From the NCBI GenBank assembly GCA_963930775.1, contig OZ005700.1, forward strand, positions 1,505,476 through 1,569,475: a stretch of DNA of 64,000 nt. The letters run 5' to 3'. Under the pieces are notes generated by a model. It had not been told where the DNA came from. It ran no database searches and was given only the letters and a program-made list of their open reading frames with translations. Origin of the DNA: Cliona cf. orientalis. Taxonomy: Eukaryota; Porifera; Demospongiae; Clionaida; Clionaidae. Both the position numbers and the translations under genes were made by a program. Shown here piece after piece: positions 62,127 to 64,000 of this stretch; the first letter of the stretch is position 1, and each line of letters begins with the position of its first letter.

Positions 62127-64000
62127 ATGGAAGTAGCCACAGAAATGGCCTCCTCTATGTACGAGCCTAAGACTGCGAAGAAGGTCTATCTGTACAGGAA
62201 TGGGATCATCAACGCCGACCCCAAGTGCTTGATCATCAACCAGAGACAGGTTCGAGACTTTGGTAGCTTTCTGAATCGAGCGACGAGCGGGCTGAAGGCC
62301 CCGGTGGCCATCAGAAATATCTACACGCCTGCAGGAGGGCACAAGGTCAAGAGCCTGGATAGCTTGGAGTCTGGTCGGTATTACGTGGCTGGAGGATCAG
62401 AACAGTTCAAGAAGATCAAGTGAGTCGGTTCTTGTGTGGGAAGGTGGGGATTATTTGGAATTCGTATTCTACAGCTGTTTTCATGTGTGGTATATTAGTT
62501 TGTCAAATAATTTAATGACACAGTCACTGTCAATGCTCTGCCATGGACATGTTGACTGTTTTTCAAGTGTGTTTTACATTCATCAAACCACCAGATATTA
62601 TGCAAAAATGTAAGTTTAAAGTGCATGTCTATTTCACCACTTGTACAGGTATGGTGGTTCTAGTCCTAGTCCTCAGAGGCTGTTGGCTCGCAGGCCACCC
62701 AGGAAGGAGGTATGCTGGTATATAATGGAGTGAATGTTTTGTGGTATTAGAAATAATTTTTTTATGAATGTACACATATGTATACATTGTGCATACACCT
62801 CTCTCTCACACACAAACACACTCATACATTAGTTTTCTGTACCGTCGAGGATGCAACAGGCTGTTGTGGCATCATCAAGATACAAGAAACCCATTGAGAA
62901 GCCATTTGTCATTCAGTATGTCAAATTAGTGCTTTGCCTTATAACAGCCCCGATGGTCGATCTAATCTGTTTAATTCAATCTGACATTCAGACCTCTATC
63001 GTATTATATTTCCATCAATAATGCAGTGTGTTCCGGAATGGAGATTTTCGATACCGAGGTGCCAGGGTTCTTCTCCCTCGGAGGATCATGGGCTCCTGGG
63101 AACACGTGCTGGAGATAGTCACAGAGAAGGCAGACCTCTTCACTCCTGCCAAGCGTCTGTGCACCCTCGATGGCCACATCGTGCATGCTGTGAGCGAGCT
63201 ACAGGACGGAGGGAAGTATGTGGTACTCGAGGGGACTAAGGCATTTCAGAGAGTGGCGTATTGTGCCACTGAGGACAGTAGAGCACTGATGTACGTACAC
63301 ATGTCAGTGAGCATGTACAGACATGTCTTTTTGTACATAATATCCCACGCATACATATGCTTAACAGACAACATACATAATAATAATACATAACATGCAT
63401 GCACGCATATAGATACACATACGTACATTCACATTCCAACAAAAAAATTATGATCATGTGATTATTCATTTTTTCAATGTAGGCACACCTTTCCCAAAGC
63501 TGCTATTCGATTACATCACAGGCCGAGAAGAAGACTAGCCCAGAATGATGACAGTATGGTCAGTGATCCTGGGAAAACCCCACTACCACTGCTGTCGCAG
63601 TCACTGAAGCAGCACAGGCTGGAGAGAAGGAAAAGCAGACCAATGGCGGGAAGGAAGAACAAAGAGGCGAGAGAGAAGGCCATTGAGGACCACAGAGCGG
63701 TAAGTCATGTAGCCAGGAGGAAATGAGGCATTCTCCCATCATTATTTCTTATGCTCTAAATGGATACAAATGGGGACTTATCAAAGCCTACATACATGTA
63801 GGGGAAACCAGCCATGCCCCCATCATTAGCATAGTCACAATTGAACTTAGGATGTGCAGTGCATGAGAGACTATACATTCTCTGAACACAACTACCATTA
63901 ATTTTTATTCTAAAATCTCGCAGGATTCCATATTTGGTGACAGCCCAACTAGAGATCTGGATACCTCAATTGAGGGTCCATTCATTAGCTCAGTAGCAAA
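62127..64000 (+). CDS. DCDC2: Doublecortin-domain protein, DCDC2-like (5' part)
   Basis: DCDC2 proteins bind microtubules and act in cilia. The gene runs off the window end. Exons are about 62127-62420, 62649-62708, 62832-62917, 63028-63291, 63482-63700 and from 63924 onward. The first doublecortin domain (residues about 16-98) shows KKVYLYRNGI, IRNIYTPAGGHKV, SGRYYVAGG and QFKKIKY. The second (about 147-235) shows VFRNGD, RVLLPRRIM, WEHVLEIVTEKADL, LCTLDGHIV and KYVVLEGTKAFQRVAY. A basic, probably disordered segment follows (HHRPRRR, KQHRLERRKSR). Both the tandem layout and the IYTP..GH and YVAGG motifs match DCDC2. Start choice is between ATG 62127 and ATG 62145; the first is taken. An X-box-like site lies upstream. 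Confidence 0.88.

Overview
The window is eukaryotic nuclear DNA from an early-branching animal with short introns, most likely a sponge. This rests on the gene content (NPC1, LCMT1, DDX54, an ASPH homologue, a Kelch-BTB gene, GATAD1, a DCDC2-like doublecortin gene), GT-AG introns mostly of 50-400 bp, and AT-rich spacers full of simple repeats. No bacterial, plasmid, viral or CRISPR feature was seen. The species assignment is an inference.

Left part (1-22.4 kb) is gene-poor. The only convincing gene is a single-exon ankyrin protein with a protein phosphatase 1 docking motif (12395-13438, minus). The rest is AT-rich spacer with microsatellites and two irregular arrays of short conserved words: six TTTGTGACGT copies, mostly paired with an upstream TGGTT/TGTGGTT word (about 0.87-1.64 kb), and five GTGGTCATAT copies (4.36-4.70 kb).

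Middle part (22.4-39.9 kb) is a head-to-tail tandem pair of NPC1 genes on the minus strand. Each has 16 coding exons, reconstructed here as 1419 and 1450 residues, both open and in frame. Membrane-region exons are nearly identical between copies, while the N-terminal domain, introns and C-terminal tail differ. One copy carries a 169-bp MITE-like insertion whose empty site is preserved in the other.

Right part (39.9-64 kb) is compact and strikingly alternating. NPC1-B and LCMT1, DDX54 and ASPH-like, Kelch-BTB and GATAD1, ESD and RPLP0, and EEF1A and DCDC2-like are five head-to-head pairs with short shared 5' regions. LCMT1/DDX54, ASPH-like/Kelch, GATAD1/ESD and RPLP0/crotonase are convergent. 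The two translation-machinery genes (RPLP0, EEF1A) carry matching pyrimidine-rich TOP-like starts. An RPLP0 intron contains a good box C/D snoRNA candidate with a 12-nt match to 18S rRNA.

The most interesting observations are: an ASPH homologue in which every iron- and 2-oxoglutarate-binding residue I can align is replaced (a predicted pseudoenzyme); the intronic snoRNA; the paired-motif arrays; two non-autonomous DNA transposons with TA target duplications; an exact SRE-1 word in an NPC1 intron; and an X-box-like site upstream of the ciliary-type DCDC2 gene. Exon boundaries were read by eye from splice consensus and reading frame. No alignment or search was run, and family comparisons are from memory.
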